The position numbers were made by a program, and so were the translations under genes. A DNA stretch of 54,411 nucleotides from Sutterella sp. (lineage in GTDB: Bacteria > Pseudomonadota > Gammaproteobacteria > Burkholderiales > Burkholderiaceae_F), in contig JAGBFJ010000103.1 of NCBI GenBank assembly GCA_017936545.1, forward strand, positions 1-54,411, in the 5' to 3' direction. Of this stretch, positions 52,749 through 54,411 are shown piece by piece (positions within the stretch are counted from its first letter, which is position 1; each line of letters opens with the position of its first letter). The notes below the pieces were generated by a model that saw only the letters and a program-made list of their open reading frames with translations, had not been told where the DNA came from and did no database searches.

Positions 52749-53222
52749 ATGTCGGACCGAACAGCCGCTCAGGAGAAAAACCGCAGGAAGGCGGAGGAAA
52801 AGAAGCAGGCGCTCAGACGCCGGATCGCGGAGATGCTGCCGATTCCAGAAGCAGGCTGTCTCGATATTCTGCTCAGTCTTAAGACCCGTCTGCTGGCTGC
52901 CCGGGTGGCGGCCTCGCCGCTCGGCAGGGAGGATGCCGACATGATCCGCCGTCTGATCGCGGACATGGTGACCGTGACGGCGTCGCTCGACCATTTGGCC
53001 GTGCTTTTTGAGAAGACGGACGAGATCCGTGCGCTCGCTCACGACGCGACCGAAGCGCTGACGAACGCGGCCGCCTGCTGGAAGGCCGGCCGGAAAATCG
53101 GGAACGAGGATCTCGATGTGTTGGACGCCGCCGCGGATCTGCTGTACGACGTCCTGAAGGAAACCAAGGTCTCCGAGTACAAGGCCGTGCTGACGATCGT
53201 CGGCAGGGAACTCGCCCGCTGA
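52749..53222 (+). CDS. Uncharacterised helical protein next to the secretion genes
   Basis: I do not recognise this 157-residue protein. It has no signal peptide or membrane segment. The first 30 residues are strongly basic and charged (EKNRRKAEEKKQALRRRIAEML), and the rest is predicted mainly helical, with an acidic end (NEDLDVLDAAADLLYDVLKE). The start at 52749 is supported by nearby upstream GAGGA. It converges with sctU, whose stop is 23 nt from its own, so it is not in that operon. Small helical proteins beside type III genes can be stalk, gatekeeper or chaperone parts, but nothing here proves such a role. Confidence 0.65.
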   Translation: MSDRTAAQEKNRRKAEEKKQALRRRIAEMLPIPEAGCLDILLSLKTRLLAARVAASPLGREDADMIRRLIADMVTVTASLDHLAVLFEKTDEIRALAHDATEALTNAAACWKAGRKIGNEDLDVLDAAADLLYDVLKETKVSEYKAVLTIVGRELAR

Positions 53223-53244
53223 GGCGAAGCCGGCCGACGGAACG

Positions 53245-54285
53245 TCAGCGGTTTTCCAGGCTCTGCACCCAGCGGAGCACTTCGGCCACGGGACCGATCA
53301 GGTCCCGCGGAATGTACGCATTTTCCGTTCCTTCCGCATAGAGCGCACGCGCAAGCGGCACGTTGCGCATGATGGGGATGCCTTCTTCCTTGGCCACTTC
53401 GATCATTCTCTGCGCCAGGGCGCCTTCGCCCTTGGCGAGAATGACCGGTAGCGGTGTCTTGTCCTTGTCGTAGTCGAGGGCTACGGCGTAGTGCGTCGGA
53501 TTCGTCACGAGTACCTTGGCCTTTCTGACATTGCTGACGGTGTTCTGGTTCATGAGTTCGCGGTGAAGCTGCTTGCGCTGGCTCTTCACCATCGGATCGC
53601 CTTCGCTTTCCTTGTATTCGCGCTTCACTTCGTCCATGCTCATCATGTGGTCCTGCGTCCACTTGTACTTCTGATAAAGATAGTCGAGCGCGGCGATCAC
53701 GGCAAATGCGCCGGAGGCCATGAGCAGCAGTTCGCCGACGGCTTCGCCGATGAGCGACCACATTGAACTCAGGCCGCCTTTGGGAATGCCGAAGAGAATC
53801 GGAATGAATTTCTCAAGTACCTTCCAGACCAGAAAGCCGAGAACGCTCACTTTGATGATGTTCTTGGCGAACTCGAAAAGATTCTTCATCGAAAAGGTTT
53901 TCTTGAACCACTTCGTCGGACTGAGGTTTTCGAGTTTGGGCGTGGCGGCCTTGGGCGCGAAGAGCACGCCGGTTTCCGCAAGAAGAACGGCAAGAGCGAC
54001 CGTCATCACCAGACCGACGATCGGTGCGACGATGGTGATGCAGCAGTCGATGACGACGTCGACGCATTTCGAAAGCGCTTCCGCAAACGGCAGAGGCATG
54101 GCTGCAAACGGCGCCTCCACCATTTCAACGAGCGTTTCGTAGATGCTTTCGCCGTTGGTGACGGCATAGACGGCAAGCGCCAGAACGGTGGCGGCGGGCG
54201 CCAGGTCCTGCCCCTTGGCGACGTCGCCTTTTTCACGCGAATCCCTGACCCGTTTCGGGGTCGGCTGCTCGGTCTTCTCACTCAT
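53245..54285 (-). CDS. sctU: Type III secretion export apparatus switch protein SctU (YscU/HrcU family)
   Basis: Inner-membrane autoprotease of 346 residues that switches substrate specificity of the type III export gate. It begins MSEKTEQPTPKRVRDSREKG, has four membrane helices between about 30 and 200, the cytoplasmic linker MDEVKREYKESEGDPMVKSQ, and the autocleavage motif NPTH at residues 262-265 (VTNPTHYAVAL). The C-terminal part IPIMRNVPLARALYAEGTEN then VAEVLRWVQSLEN resembles YscU and HrcU more than flagellar FlhB. Its ATG overlaps the upstream sctT stop (ATGA). It is the last gene of the operon, in the usual sctR-S-T-U order. Confidence 0.9.
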   Translation of the reverse strand: MSEKTEQPTPKRVRDSREKGDVAKGQDLAPAATVLALAVYAVTNGESIYETLVEMVEAPFAAMPLPFAEALSKCVDVVIDCCITIVAPIVGLVMTVALAVLLAETGVLFAPKAATPKLENLSPTKWFKKTFSMKNLFEFAKNIIKVSVLGFLVWKVLEKFIPILFGIPKGGLSSMWSLIGEAVGELLLMASGAFAVIAALDYLYQKYKWTQDHMMSMDEVKREYKESEGDPMVKSQRKQLHRELMNQNTVSNVRKAKVLVTNPTHYAVALDYDKDKTPLPVILAKGEGALAQRMIEVAKEEGIPIMRNVPLARALYAEGTENAYIPRDLIGPVAEVLRWVQSLENR

Positions 54286-54411
54286 GGCAGCAACACCCTG
54301 AGCGAAGCGAGATCGACGTTGAACGCCAGAAAGCGCTGAGGTGCGTCGGTCATGAGAATGGCAAAGTAGAAGATGAGCAGGAACGACGAGAGCGCGCTCT
54401 TAATCGGCATG
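54282..54411 (-). CDS. sctT: Type III secretion export apparatus protein SctT, C-terminal end
   Basis: A 42-residue C-terminal fragment running out of the window, in frame and with its stop overlapping the sctU start by 4 nt. It contains the ending MPIKSALSSFLLIFYFAILM, a last membrane helix, then DAPQRFLAFNVDLASLRVLLP. The MPIKSAL segment before the helix is typical of the SctT/FliR end, and the position directly before sctU is conserved in type III operons. Confidence 0.8.
   Translation of the reverse strand, partial: MPIKSALSSFLLIFYFAILMTDAPQRFLAFNVDLASLRVLLP

Noticed and set aside
53245-54285. SctU as flagellar FlhB
   Set aside because: The N-terminus and NPTH motif fit both, but the linker and C-terminal segments resemble YscU/HrcU more. 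The effector/chaperone pair also favours an injectisome. I kept this as a check, not a claim.

Overview
The window is about 60% GC. It is gene-dense and looks like chromosomal DNA of a Gram-negative proteobacterium: it carries RecBCD, a type V autotransporter, an RND pump, Tat-exported respiratory enzymes and type III secretion parts. Several features recall anaerobic or microaerophilic gut Betaproteobacteria of the Sutterellaceae type: a Tat-exported molybdopterin oxidoreductase, an exported haem-less fumarate-reductase-like flavoprotein, sugar-poor metabolism and a large autotransporter. That placement is inferred from gene content and was not checked by a search. I saw no tRNA, rRNA, CRISPR array, insertion sequence or prophage.

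Layout. 1-1860: end of a polar amino-acid (cystine-like) ABC importer, ordered permease, ATPase, lipoprotein. 2039-11105: recC-recB-recD operon. 11308-16838, minus strand: a pyridoxamine-oxidase-fold protein and a 1.6-kaa autotransporter. 17235-20060: mutM, a SotB-like efflux pump, and hsp20 behind a near-consensus heat-shock promoter. 20154-21050: tandem universal stress protein. 21421-21921: a HipB-like regulator followed by a decayed hipA. 22285-29425, minus strand: a five-gene operon of an AIM24-family protein and a Yej/Opp-like peptide importer whose binding protein has a C-terminal membrane anchor. 29579-32441, minus strand: molybdoenzyme and its ferredoxin-like partner. 32909-34974: leuCD. 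35031-40024, minus strand: a CesT-type secretion chaperone and a 1504-residue putative type III effector. 40288-41694, minus strand: exported flavoprotein reductase. 42053-43972: dprA, a probable small RNA locus with a strong terminator, and a LysE/RhtB exporter. 44046-46471, minus strand: flavin-reductase-like protein, thioredoxin, M20 amidohydrolase. 46670-50881: RND efflux pair. 50947-52473, minus strand: altronate/galactarate dehydratase family. 52749-53222: orphan protein. 53245 to the end, minus strand: SctU and the end of SctT of a type III secretion system.

The most striking unit is the effector/chaperone pair at 35.0-40.0 kb. It has the dspE-dspF order: a very large protein with a disordered N-terminus, a helical middle and a beta-rich C-terminal region, followed 35 nt later by a class I chaperone. 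SctU and SctT, core parts of a type III export apparatus, lie 13 kb away. Together they suggest that this organism injects an AvrE-like giant effector into a eukaryotic host cell. The family assignment rests on architecture and operon layout, not on an alignment.
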